Positions 32,205-39,396 of a stretch of 39,396 bases of DNA are shown here, in pieces. The notes under the pieces are model-generated. The model saw nothing but the letters and a program-made list of their open reading frames with translations. It did no database searches and was not told the origin of the DNA. The translations under genes and the position numbers were made by a program. Source of the stretch: Acidobacteriota bacterium (GTDB lineage Bacteria; Acidobacteriota; Vicinamibacteria; Vicinamibacterales; UBA2999). Location: assembly GCA_016789705.1 (NCBI GenBank), contig JAEUQR010000146.1, forward strand, positions 1 through 39,396. Direction: 5' to 3'. Position 1 is the first letter of the stretch; every line of letters begins with the position of its first letter.

Positions 32205-33968
32205 TCACTGCAGCACGGGGGCGGTGTCGCCGGGCAGCAGCAACTGACGATGCGCCCAGAGGGGCGCGATGCCCTGGCGCATGACCTGCTCGTGGAACGC
32301 GCGCAGGTCGAAGGCGGCGCCGCGCGCCGCTTTCACATCGTCGCGCAGCTTCAGCATCGCCATCTTGCCCAGGAAGTAGCCGCCGTACGTCGGGTCGTAG
32401 GTGCCGCGTTCGGCTTCCTGTCGGGCCGCCGGCGCCGGCAGGTGCGCGCGCGACTCGAAGAGCGCCGCCGCCTGCTCCACCGTCCACTCGCCGGTGTGCA
32501 GGCGGATGCCGGCGAGCAGCCGGCAGATGCGGGTGAGCGCTTCGCTCGCCTGGGCCATGCGGTACCGCGGGTCGTCGGCGCGGAAGCCCTCATCGAGCAT
32601 CATCTGCTCCGCGTAGTGCGCCCAGCCATCCTGGCCCGACGACGGCTGTGGAAACGGGTTGAGGCCGATCCAGATGCGGCGGATCTTGCCCGGTGTCTGC
32701 CGCATGAACACGCTGTGCACGTAGTGGCCCGGCATCACTTCGTGCGCGCTGATGACGGTGAGTGTCGGGATGTTGAACTTCTGCAGCCACGCCTCCTGCC
32801 GCGCCGGCTCCCATGCAGCCTGCGCGTCGGTCACGTAAAAGTAGCTCTTCACGGGCGTCGTCTCGAGCGGCGGCGACGAGTGCATGGACGCGAGCCCCAG
32901 GTCGAAGGGCGGCGCCGCAGCCACGACGACCCGCTCGCTCGGCGGCAGCGCCACGAGGCCTTTCTCGACGACGAACGCCTGGAGCGCGTCCACGGCCTGC
33001 TGCGCCGCCGGCACGAGGGCACCGCGCGACGGATGGTTCTTGAGCACGTCCTGCCAGACGGCGAGCGCCGGGCGCCGTGCGTCGACTGTCGCCGCGGCCT
33101 GCACGAACGCCGCCTCCTGCACGGCCAGTTCGCGTTCGCCGATGGCGACGAGGGTCTCGATCGGCAGGTCGATGAGCTCTTCCGCCCGGTAGCGCGCTTC
33201 GAGGCCGGCCTTCCCCACCGCGAACGGCGCCTCGGCCTGCGGCAGGCGCTCGGCCTCGAACCAGCGCACGAACGCGTCGATCTCACTCGCCGTGGACGTC
33301 GTCGCGGCGAGCAGGGCGCCCTTGAGCGTCGTGTCGGTGAGCGTCGCGAACGCGAGCGGCACGTCGGCCGTGAGCATGCCCGAAGCGCCACGCAGCATGC
33401 GCACGCCGCGTTCGGCCATGACGCGCGGCGGGGCGGTGATGTTGGCGCGGGCGGCCGCGAGCAGCAGCGGCACGCCGCGCAGCTTGTCGATGATGCGCCG
33501 GGCCCGGACGTCGGCCGGCGACGACTCCATCGTCATCAGGTTGTGCACGCCGTCGGAGATCGCGGCGGCGTAGGGCATCAGGTTCTTCTGCCAGTTGCGG
33601 TGGGTGTCGAGTTCGAGCAGCCAGGCGTCGGTGAGACCGCCGACGATGCGGTGGTCCACACGTTCGTCGGGTGTGAGGCCGGTGAGCGGAATCGCCGCCA
33701 ACCGCCCGCGCAGGGCCTTCCACTCTTCGATCTCCGTCGCAACCGCCGCCGCCGAGAAATCCTCCAGCCGATCGTCGTAGACGTGGATGCCGTTGCCGGC
33801 GGCGATCGACGGATGGCGGCGTGCGAAGTGATCGAGGAACGCGTCCACGAAGACGTCGAATCGCTCCGGCGCGGGCGTCGGCGCCGGGGCCGGCGCACAG
33901 GCGATGGCCGAGACGAGGCTCAGGACGACGAATGCGCGGCACACACCGTGAGGTGACATGCCACGCAT
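32205..33968 (-). CDS. DUF885 family metallopeptidase-like lipoprotein
   Basis: 587 residues. The N-terminus ends in a lipoprotein-type signal (VLSLVSAIAC, Cys at the cleavage point) followed by an Ala/Pro-rich linker. The family has a zinc-peptidase-like motif, here HEVMPGHYVHSVF (His-Glu-x3-Gly-His), followed by the downstream Glu in GWAHYAEQMMLDEG. PTLTVISAHEV and RYRMAQASEALTRICRLLAGIRLHTG also fit. Some DUF885 members have been linked to peptide cleavage; substrate here is unknown. Two ATGs compete (33968 and 33959); the second is seven bases after TAAGAT, a possible -10 for a leaderless message, and neither has a good ribosome site. Confidence 0.9.
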   Translation of the reverse strand: MRGMSPHGVCRAFVVLSLVSAIACAPAPAPTPAPERFDVFVDAFLDHFARRHPSIAAGNGIHVYDDRLEDFSAAAVATEIEEWKALRGRLAAIPLTGLTPDERVDHRIVGGLTDAWLLELDTHRNWQKNLMPYAAAISDGVHNLMTMESSPADVRARRIIDKLRGVPLLLAAARANITAPPRVMAERGVRMLRGASGMLTADVPLAFATLTDTTLKGALLAATTSTASEIDAFVRWFEAERLPQAEAPFAVGKAGLEARYRAEELIDLPIETLVAIGERELAVQEAAFVQAAATVDARRPALAVWQDVLKNHPSRGALVPAAQQAVDALQAFVVEKGLVALPPSERVVVAAAPPFDLGLASMHSSPPLETTPVKSYFYVTDAQAAWEPARQEAWLQKFNIPTLTVISAHEVMPGHYVHSVFMRQTPGKIRRIWIGLNPFPQPSSGQDGWAHYAEQMMLDEGFRADDPRYRMAQASEALTRICRLLAGIRLHTGEWTVEQAAALFESRAHLPAPAARQEAERGTYDPTYGGYFLGKMAMLKLRDDVKAARGAAFDLRAFHEQVMRQGIAPLWAHRQLLLPGDTAPVLQ

Positions 33969-33974
33969 CTTACT

Positions 33975-33996
33975 CGCCGGGCCTCGGTGCCCGGTG
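33975..33996 (-). terminator. Strong hairpin between TPR and DUF885 genes
   Basis: CGCCGGGC (33975-33982), 6-base loop, and GCCCGGTG (33989-33996) form an 8-bp stem with one G-T pair, placed 25 bases beyond the TPR gene stop and just ahead of the DUF885 start. It could end or attenuate transcription between the two genes. No T-run is present. Confidence 0.4.
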
Positions 33997-34019
33997 ACTC
34001 GTGTCGCCCGGAGGCGGCA

Positions 34020-35582
34020 CTACATCGACGTGCCGAGTTTCGCCTGCACCTTCTGCAGGCCCTTCACCGATGGCGTGCGGTTCGGCGTGCGCAGCAGCGC
34101 CTGCTCGAAGGCCGCCGCCGCTTCCTTGTCGCGGCCGGCCTCGGCGAGCAGTTCGCCGTAGAGTTCGAACGCCGGCTTGATCGGATCGGGCGGACCAGAC
34201 GGCGCCGCCATCGTCACCTCGACCTCGGTGGCACGCTTCGCGAACGCGAGCGCTTCGTCTTTCTGCCCCTTCGCCCAGCGGATGATCGCGCCGAGTTCCT
34301 GCTCGCGAATCGCGTGCGGGCGCGCGGCATAGGCGTTGGGACCGGCCGCGGCGCGCTCGCGGAAACCCTTGAGCTGCGCTTCGGCGGCCTCGGCCGTGGC
34401 CATGTCGCCAAGCTTCGCGGCGCTCACGCCCACGATGTAGACCCACGACGCCGCCCCTTCCGAGACGCCCATGGCGTTACCCGGCATCGCCATGCCCGGC
34501 ATCCCGGCGTGTTCGCCGCCCGCCGCGGCCGCCGCCGGCGCCGGCGGGAGCGCCAGCTTCTCCCACTGCGCCGTTTCCTGAATGTGACGCGCGCGCATGC
34601 CGAGGTAGCCGTCGCGGATGTTGGCGGCGTTCGGATTGCGGTCGGCCGCGGCCCTCGCGGCCTCGACGTTTTTCTTCGCCTCGTCGAACTTGCCGAGCAT
34701 GAGATTGGCGTAGCCTAGCCAGCCGAGCGTGTGGAAGTCTTCGCGGCCCTCGGGCAGCTTCAGCTTGGCGTTGAGATCGACGGCCGCCTTGTAGGCATCG
34801 ATGTTCGAGAGGGCCACCTGCTGCCACATGCCGCGCTGCACGTAGATGTGCGAGGGCATATGGAGGGCATGCGCGGCCGAGGGCGCGATCTTCGCGTAGG
34901 CATTGGCGGCGTCGAGCGCGAGCGGCGCGTGATCGGGATCGTCGAAGGCGTGGATGACGAAGTGCGCGGCGCCCGGATGTTTCGGGTTGGCGGCGAAGAT
35001 CTTGCCGGCAATCGACGCGGCGAGGGCCTGGCGGCGGAAGCCGGCATCGCCGGGCCGCACGCTGCCGAGGAGCGACAGCGCGTAGAAGGTGCCGATCTCG
35101 TGATCGTCGGAGTACTGCTCGTAGAGCCGCGCCATCTGGTTCGCGTAGGCGATGTCACGCGCCAGCTTGTCGCCGGCGCTGAAGTAGAGGGTCTGCATCG
35201 CCTCGAGCAGCGCCTTCTCCTTCGGCAGCTTCGCCTTGGCGAGCCGCGCCTCGTGCGTGGGCGCGAGGCGGTCGAGCACGGCCTTCGCTTTCGGGATGTC
35301 CTGCTGCGCCCACAGCGGGTGATTGTGGCTCATGGCCTCGCCCCAGTACGCCATGGCGAAGTTCGGATCGGCCTTCTGCGCCGCCTGGAAGGCGACGGCG
35401 GCTTCGTCGAACTGGAAGTTGTGCAGCGCCTTCACACCGGTGAGGAACGCCTCCTGCGCGCCAGGCGCGCCGGACGTGGGGAACGTGATCGAGCCGAACT
35501 GCTGCGCGGCGGGCGCGGCCGCCCACACGAGCACCGCCGCCACCGCGGCGACGAGCGCCGACGTCGTGCGCACACGAACCAT
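34020..35582 (-). CDS. Exported tetratricopeptide-repeat protein
   Basis: 520 residues with a Sec signal peptide (about 1-26, ending AAPAAQQ). TPR-like helical repeats run through the protein: QEAFLTGVKALHNFQFDEAA then FQAAQKADPNFAMAYWGEAMSHNHPLW near 40-85, a DDHEIGTFYALSLLG stretch, HALHMPSHIYVQRGMWQQV and, near the end, ELYGELLAEAGRDKEAAAAFEQALLRTPN. A short Ala/Gly/Met/His-rich stretch (about 355-380) breaks the repeats and could bind metals. The family of HNHPLW/HAxHMPSHI-containing TPR proteins is widespread but not characterised as to partner. It precedes the DUF885 gene on the same strand (51-base gap). Confidence 0.85.
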   Translation of the reverse strand: MVRVRTTSALVAAVAAVLVWAAAPAAQQFGSITFPTSGAPGAQEAFLTGVKALHNFQFDEAAVAFQAAQKADPNFAMAYWGEAMSHNHPLWAQQDIPKAKAVLDRLAPTHEARLAKAKLPKEKALLEAMQTLYFSAGDKLARDIAYANQMARLYEQYSDDHEIGTFYALSLLGSVRPGDAGFRRQALAASIAGKIFAANPKHPGAAHFVIHAFDDPDHAPLALDAANAYAKIAPSAAHALHMPSHIYVQRGMWQQVALSNIDAYKAAVDLNAKLKLPEGREDFHTLGWLGYANLMLGKFDEAKKNVEAARAAADRNPNAANIRDGYLGMRARHIQETAQWEKLALPPAPAAAAAGGEHAGMPGMAMPGNAMGVSEGAASWVYIVGVSAAKLGDMATAEAAEAQLKGFRERAAAGPNAYAARPHAIREQELGAIIRWAKGQKDEALAFAKRATEVEVTMAAPSGPPDPIKPAFELYGELLAEAGRDKEAAAAFEQALLRTPNRTPSVKGLQKVQAKLGTSM

Positions 35583-35616
35583 GGATGTCCTCCGGACAGG
35601 CTGTCGATTGGGAACA

Positions 35617-35633
35617 CGCGGCGACCGGCCGCG
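35617..35633 (-). terminator. Hairpin between beta-propeller and TPR genes
   Basis: CGCGGC (35617-35622), loop of five, GCCGCG (35628-35633): a perfect 6-bp stem 14 bases downstream of the propeller gene stop on the minus strand. No T-run. Confidence 0.35.
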
Positions 35634-35647
35634 CGCCGTCGGTTAGC

Positions 35648-36445
35648 TTACACCCGGCCCGCCGCGCGGCGCGTCACACGGAACGTGATGAGCCGCGCCG
35701 GACCTTCGGTGACCACGGCGAGGCGCGACGCCGAGAGGAACGCCAGACCTTCGGGCCGTTCGCCGTCTTCGAGCGGCAGATCGAAGGCCTGGATGAGCTG
35801 GAGTCCGGCATGATCGAGCTGCATCACCGCGATGCGGCGGCTCTCCTCCGAGAGCAGCAGGAGGAGACCCGACACCGGATCGACCGCCACGTCCGCCAGG
35901 TCGTCGAGCAGGCCTTTGGCCGCGCGCGGCAGCTTGAGGTCGTCGGTCACGACCAGCGTGCGCAGATCGCAGAGACACACGCGGCGCGGCTTGTGCTCGT
36001 GCACGGCCACGAGCGCCGCCCGTCCGGTGTTCGAGAAACGCGGCGCGACCCAGGCGAGCCCCTCGAAGCCCTTGTTCTTCGTGGACCCCGGCCGCTCGAG
36101 CACCGCCGTGCGCACCACCCGCGGGCCACGGGCGCCGAGACGCAGTTCCACGAGCGTGCCGTGTTCCTCCGAGAGGGCCCACACGACGTCGCCGGTCTCG
36201 TTCGCGGTGATGCCCTCGAGGTCGGCCAGCGCCGTGTGCAGTTCGGGCCCGGCCCAGAGCGTGGCCGTGCTACCGCTCAGACGGTAGATGCCGAGGTCGT
36301 CTTCCACGAGGAGCACGCCGGCACGCGACGCGGTGACGGCGCTCGCGCCCTTGACGGGCAGCGAGCGGACGGCGTGCAGCGCAAACGAGAGAGGCGTGTG
36401 AGAGTTGGACAAGGACACGGAGCCGCCGGCCCGGAAGGACATCAC
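35648..36445 (-). CDS. SdiA-regulated-domain-type beta-propeller protein
   Basis: 265 residues, from GTG 36445 or ATG 36442. Repeated blade-like stretches occur: LADLEGITANETGDVVWALSEE, NKGFEGLAWVAPRF, DLADVAVDPVSGLLLLLSEESRR and PEGLAFLSASRLAVVTEG. The paired LEGIT and GFEGLAW with VxxDPxSGxLxxLS are typical of the SdiA-regulated (PF06977) propeller family and of esterase-like phytase proteins, which are otherwise poorly understood. No signal peptide is evident, so it may be cytoplasmic unless the true start is different. Upstream AGGAG is about 13 bases from the GTG, longer than ideal. It diverges from the gamma-glutamyltransferase gene with a 57-base gap. Confidence 0.75.
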   Translation of the reverse strand: MMSFRAGGSVSLSNSHTPLSFALHAVRSLPVKGASAVTASRAGVLLVEDDLGIYRLSGSTATLWAGPELHTALADLEGITANETGDVVWALSEEHGTLVELRLGARGPRVVRTAVLERPGSTKNKGFEGLAWVAPRFSNTGRAALVAVHEHKPRRVCLCDLRTLVVTDDLKLPRAAKGLLDDLADVAVDPVSGLLLLLSEESRRIAVMQLDHAGLQLIQAFDLPLEDGERPEGLAFLSASRLAVVTEGPARLITFRVTRRAAGRV

Positions 36446-36463
36446 CGCCGCCGGGGTTGCTCC

Positions 36464-36495
36464 TATACTCTACACACCGATCTTCCCGGGAGGAG
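36464..36495 (+). promoter_or_regulatory. -10-like element and ribosome site ahead of the gamma-glutamyltransferase gene
   Basis: TATACT (36464-36469) lies about 33 bases before the ATG at 36503, and GGGAGGAG (36488-36495) is a strong Shine-Dalgarno with seven-base spacing. On the minus strand TAGAGT (36472-36467) points at the propeller gene. No -35 match was found. Confidence 0.4.
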
Positions 36496-36502
36496 CGTTC
36501 CG

Positions 36503-38326
36503 ATGCGCATTCGCCGCCTGCTGCTCACGTCCGCCGCCGTGCTCGCCTGCGGCACGGCTCTCGTCATCGGCCAGCAGCAGGCCGCAGAGGCCCCGGCCTC
36601 GCTGCGCCCGGGCTTCACGCGTCCCGCCGTAGCCGGACTGAACGGCCTCGTCACCTCGGGCCATCCGATCGCCTCGTCCGCCGGACTGCAGATCCTGCTC
36701 AAGGGCGGCAACGCGTTCGACGCCGCGGCCGCCGTGGGTTCGATGGCCGCGCTCGGCGAACCGGAGATGAACGGCATCGGCGGCAACGGCTTCATGACCG
36801 TCTACCACAAGGGCACCGGCAAGGTCTGGTCGCTCTCGATGGCCGGGGCAGCACCGAAGGGCATCGTGCCCGCCGACATGACGCCCGAGACGCTGAACGC
36901 GGGCATGAAGGCCGGCATCGTGCCCGGCAACATCGGCGGGTATCTCATCCAGTTGCAGCGCTTCGGCACGATGAAGGTGGCCGACGTCTTCGCCACCGCG
37001 ATCGACTACGCCGAGAAGGGCTACCCGATCGACCCGATGCTCGCCGCCTCGATCGCGCGCGGCAGGAACAACCTAGCGAAGTACCCGACCACGGCGAAGA
37101 TCTTCCTGCCGAACGGCGAGCCGCTGAAGGCGGGCGACCTGCTGAAGAATCCCGACTACGCGGCCACGCTGCGCAAGATGGTCGAGGCCGAAGCGCAGGC
37201 GCTCAAGAAGGGCGCGTCGCGCGAAGCGGCGATTCAGGCCGCCTACGACCGCTTCTACAAGGGCGACATCGCGCAGGAGATCGACCGCTTCTTCAAGGCG
37301 AACGGCGGCGTGCTCACGGCCGCCGATCTCGCGGCCTACAAACCCGAGTGGCAGGAACCGCTGCACACGACCTATCGCGGCCACGACGTCTACAGCAACC
37401 CGGCCACCTCGCGCGGTGGCTTCGAAGTGCTGATGGGCGCGAACCTCATCGAAACGGTGGACCTCAAGGCCGCCGGGCCCGGGTCTCCCGCGGCGCTTCA
37501 TGCCGCGATTGAAGCCATCAAGATCTCGAAATCCGACATCTACCGCTACGTCGCCGACCCCGCGTTCGTCTCAGTGCCACAGGCGGGCCTCATCTCCCGC
37601 CGCTTCGCCGACGAGCGCCGCAAGCTCTTCGATCCCGCGAAGGCCATCCTGTACCCGCCGGCCGGCCTGCCTGACGGCTCGCCCGCGTCGTCGCCGCGCG
37701 CGCAGGGCCCGGCCTTCGACGACAACTACGACGGCGAACTCCACACGACGTCGTTCGAGATCGTGGACAAGTTCGGCAACGCCGTGGGCTGCACGCCCAC
37801 ACTCGGCGGCCTCTTCGGCAACAACGTGGTCGTCGGCAACACCGGCCTGCTGCTCAACAACGGCATGCGGATCGGCTCGACCTCGCCCTACCCCACCGAT
37901 GTGAACTACGTCGGCCCGGGCAAGATCCCGATCCTCAACAACTCGCCGGTCGTCGTGCTGAAAGATGGCGCGCTCGCGTTCGTCTTCGGTACACCGGGGG
38001 GCGAGACGATCGGCCAGACCGAGTTCCAGGTCCTGCTGAACCTCGTGGACTTCCAGATGCCGGTGCAGGAAGCCATCGAGGCGCCGCGCTTCGTGCTCGA
38101 CGCCAAGCCCAACTTCTACAAGCCGGGCGCCGCCATCACGGTGCAGATCGAAGGCCGCGTGCCGGCCGCGACCATCGCCGCGCTGAAAGACATGGGGCAC
38201 ACCGTGCAGGTGCTGCCCGGCTGGGGCAGCCTGGGCCACATGCAGGTCATCCGCGTGGACCCGAAGACCGGGGCCAGGACGGCCGGCGCCGATCCGCGGC
38301 GCACCGGCTACGCGATGGGCTACTGA
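36503..38326 (+). CDS. Gamma-glutamyltransferase family protein
   Basis: 607 residues with a Sec signal (about 1-24). N-terminal nucleophile hydrolase that self-cleaves into two chains and transfers or hydrolyses gamma-glutamyl groups, for example of glutathione, in the periplasm. Key parts: SGHPIASSAGLQILLKGGN and FDAAAAVGSMAALGEPEMNG in the large chain; the cleavage-site Thr415 in LHTTSFEIVDKFGNAVG, which fits the TTHYSVVD pattern of E. coli GGT; and FGTPGGETIGQ in the small chain. The NNGM..F element of the active-site loop is LLNNGMRIG here. An insertion-like stretch before the cleavage site is rich in Pro/Ser. Start fixed by GGGAGGAG. It precedes the NHL protein by 28 bases. Confidence 0.92.
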   Translation: MRIRRLLLTSAAVLACGTALVIGQQQAAEAPASLRPGFTRPAVAGLNGLVTSGHPIASSAGLQILLKGGNAFDAAAAVGSMAALGEPEMNGIGGNGFMTVYHKGTGKVWSLSMAGAAPKGIVPADMTPETLNAGMKAGIVPGNIGGYLIQLQRFGTMKVADVFATAIDYAEKGYPIDPMLAASIARGRNNLAKYPTTAKIFLPNGEPLKAGDLLKNPDYAATLRKMVEAEAQALKKGASREAAIQAAYDRFYKGDIAQEIDRFFKANGGVLTAADLAAYKPEWQEPLHTTYRGHDVYSNPATSRGGFEVLMGANLIETVDLKAAGPGSPAALHAAIEAIKISKSDIYRYVADPAFVSVPQAGLISRRFADERRKLFDPAKAILYPPAGLPDGSPASSPRAQGPAFDDNYDGELHTTSFEIVDKFGNAVGCTPTLGGLFGNNVVVGNTGLLLNNGMRIGSTSPYPTDVNYVGPGKIPILNNSPVVVLKDGALAFVFGTPGGETIGQTEFQVLLNLVDFQMPVQEAIEAPRFVLDAKPNFYKPGAAITVQIEGRVPAATIAALKDMGHTVQVLPGWGSLGHMQVIRVDPKTGARTAGADPRRTGYAMGY

Positions 38327-38354
38327 CACCGACGACCTTGCCGGAGCGTCCTGC

Positions 38355-39396
38355 ATGACCCGTCTTCGCGGTCTTACCCTCGGCCTCGGCCTGGCGGCCA
38401 GCCTTGCCGTGGCCGAGCGGTTCGTCGCGCCAACGCGCGCGCAGTCCACGCCAGTGCCCGCCTTCGCGGTCGACCCACGCTGGCCGACCCTGCCACCGCA
38501 GTGGACGCTGGGCCAGGTCACGGGCGTGGCCGTGGACGCGAGCGATCACGTGTGGGTGCTCCATCGGCCGTGGTCGCTCACCGACGACGAGAAAGCGCAG
38601 AACCCGGAGGCCGCCTGCTGCACGGCGGCGCCTCCCGTGCTCGAGTTCGATGCCGCGGGTCGGTATCTGCGCGGATGGGGCGGCCCGGGCGCCGGCTATG
38701 AGTGGCCCGAGGACGAACACGCCATCCACGTGGATCACAAACGCAACGTCTGGATCACGTCGGCCGGCGGCCCGCGGCTGCGCGACGGCAAAGAGAACAT
38801 GATCCTGAAGTTCACGAGCGATGGCCGCTTCCTGTTCCAGATCGGCAAGCGCGGCCAGAGCAAGGGTTCGCTCGACACGGCCAACGTGAACAACGCCGCC
38901 GACGTCCACGTCGATCCGGCCACCAACGAACTCTACGTGGCCGACGGCTACGTGAACCGCCGCGTGATCGTCTACGACGCGGATACCGGCGCCTTCAAGC
39001 GCATGTGGGGCGCCTACGGCAACCCGCCCGACGACGCCGCGCCGAAGGCGCTTGCACTAGACGGACCACCGCCGGCGCAGTTCAACCTGGTGCACGGCGT
39101 GCGCGTGTCGCGCGACGGCAAGGTCTACGTGAACGACCGCCGCAACAACCGCATGCAGGTCTTCACCACGGCCGGCGTCTACGAGCGCGAGATCTTCATC
39201 GCGCGGAAGACGAGGCTCCTCGGCACGTCGTTCGCCGCGGGCTTCTCGCCCGACCCGGGTCAGCGTTTCCTGTACCTGGCGGATGCCGGCAGCGGCAAGG
39301 TCCGCATCTACGACCGCGCCACCCTCACCGAGGTCGGCGCCTTCGGTCGCATCGGCCGCTACGCCGGGCAGTTCATCTTCCTGCATGCGCTCGCGG
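38355..39396 (+). CDS. NHL-repeat-like beta-propeller, secreted (partial, C-terminus off the edge)
   Basis: 347 codons are visible and the frame is still open at the right edge. An export signal covers about residues 1-30 (LTLGLGLAASLAVA, cleavage after TRAQ). Propeller blades repeat with G-V-A-V-D opening: GQVTGVAVDASDHVWVLHR, EDEHAIHVDHKRNVWITSA, ADVHVDPATNELYVADGY, HGVRVSRDGKVYVNDRRNNR and GFSPDPGQRFLYLADAGS. These are NHL-like blades as in peptidyl-glycine lyase-type and surface-sensing proteins. A CC pair (EAACCTAAP) could be structural. GGAG stands eight bases before the ATG, supporting the start. Likely cotranscribed with the gamma-glutamyltransferase gene. Function unknown. Confidence 0.88.
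   Translation, partial: MTRLRGLTLGLGLAASLAVAERFVAPTRAQSTPVPAFAVDPRWPTLPPQWTLGQVTGVAVDASDHVWVLHRPWSLTDDEKAQNPEAACCTAAPPVLEFDAAGRYLRGWGGPGAGYEWPEDEHAIHVDHKRNVWITSAGGPRLRDGKENMILKFTSDGRFLFQIGKRGQSKGSLDTANVNNAADVHVDPATNELYVADGYVNRRVIVYDADTGAFKRMWGAYGNPPDDAAPKALALDGPPPAQFNLVHGVRVSRDGKVYVNDRRNNRMQVFTTAGVYEREIFIARKTRLLGTSFAAGFSPDPGQRFLYLADAGSGKVRIYDRATLTEVGAFGRIGRYAGQFIFLHALA

Overview
The window is very GC-rich and gene-dense. It holds 29 protein genes and no recognisable tRNA, rRNA, CRISPR or insertion sequence. The gene families point to a Gram-negative environmental bacterium, most likely an Acidobacteriota of the Vicinamibacteria type. The supporting families are a DUF5916 outer-membrane protein, a DUF1501/DUF1800 pair, PF20091-type alpha/beta hydrolase, DUF885 metallopeptidase, a GMC/Gfo-Idh-MocA pair, a gamma-glutamyltransferase-like protein and NHL-repeat proteins. 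This taxonomic placement is inference from gene content, not from a marker gene.

Layout. (1) 1-4938: a sigma-54 enhancer-binding regulator (minus strand, running off the left edge) diverges from a membrane HD-GYP c-di-GMP phosphodiesterase. The regulator carries a degenerate GGDEF domain whose c-di-GMP inhibitory-site motif is intact, so the pair looks like a c-di-GMP signalling circuit. (2) 4966-7946: a class III aminotransferase, a DUF2306 membrane protein and a histidine-kinase-like protein with a degraded ATPase domain. (3) 7983-13358: a minus-strand run, in transcription order a small rpoZ (RNA polymerase omega), a DEAD-box helicase, an Aur1/PAP2-type membrane phosphotransferase, an M20 peptidase and a lipoprotein D-aminoacylase. 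(4) 13557-16052: a membrane flavin electron-transfer module made of an FMN-binding protein and a NosR/NapH-like polyferredoxin (4-bp overlap), convergent with ApbE, the flavin transferase. (5) 16085-21918: a secreted PF20091-type hydrolase, then the DUF1501/DUF1800 pair, the latter with three C-terminal fibronectin-like modules.

(6) 22031-25117: a Gfo/Idh/MocA oxidoreductase, GMC oxidoreductase and VOC protein as a tight minus-strand operon. (7) 25201-32152: a tightly packed plus-strand chain of a vanadium haloperoxidase-like protein, dienelactone hydrolase, M14 carboxypeptidase, GNAT acetyltransferase and DUF5916 outer-membrane protein, the last three with overlapping start and stop codons. 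(8) 32205-36445: minus-strand DUF885 lipoprotein, TPR protein and SdiA-regulated-type beta-propeller. (9) 36503 to the right edge: a gamma-glutamyltransferase-like protein and a truncated NHL-type beta-propeller.

Most products are exported (Sec, Tat-like or lipoprotein signals), which suggests a lifestyle built on extracytoplasmic breakdown of peptides, D-amino-acid derivatives and carbohydrates. The best candidates for less-described biology are the c-di-GMP-receptor-like enhancer-binding protein facing an HD-GYP enzyme, the split NosR-like flavin relay with its atypical flavinylation motif, and rpoZ outside its usual neighbourhood.
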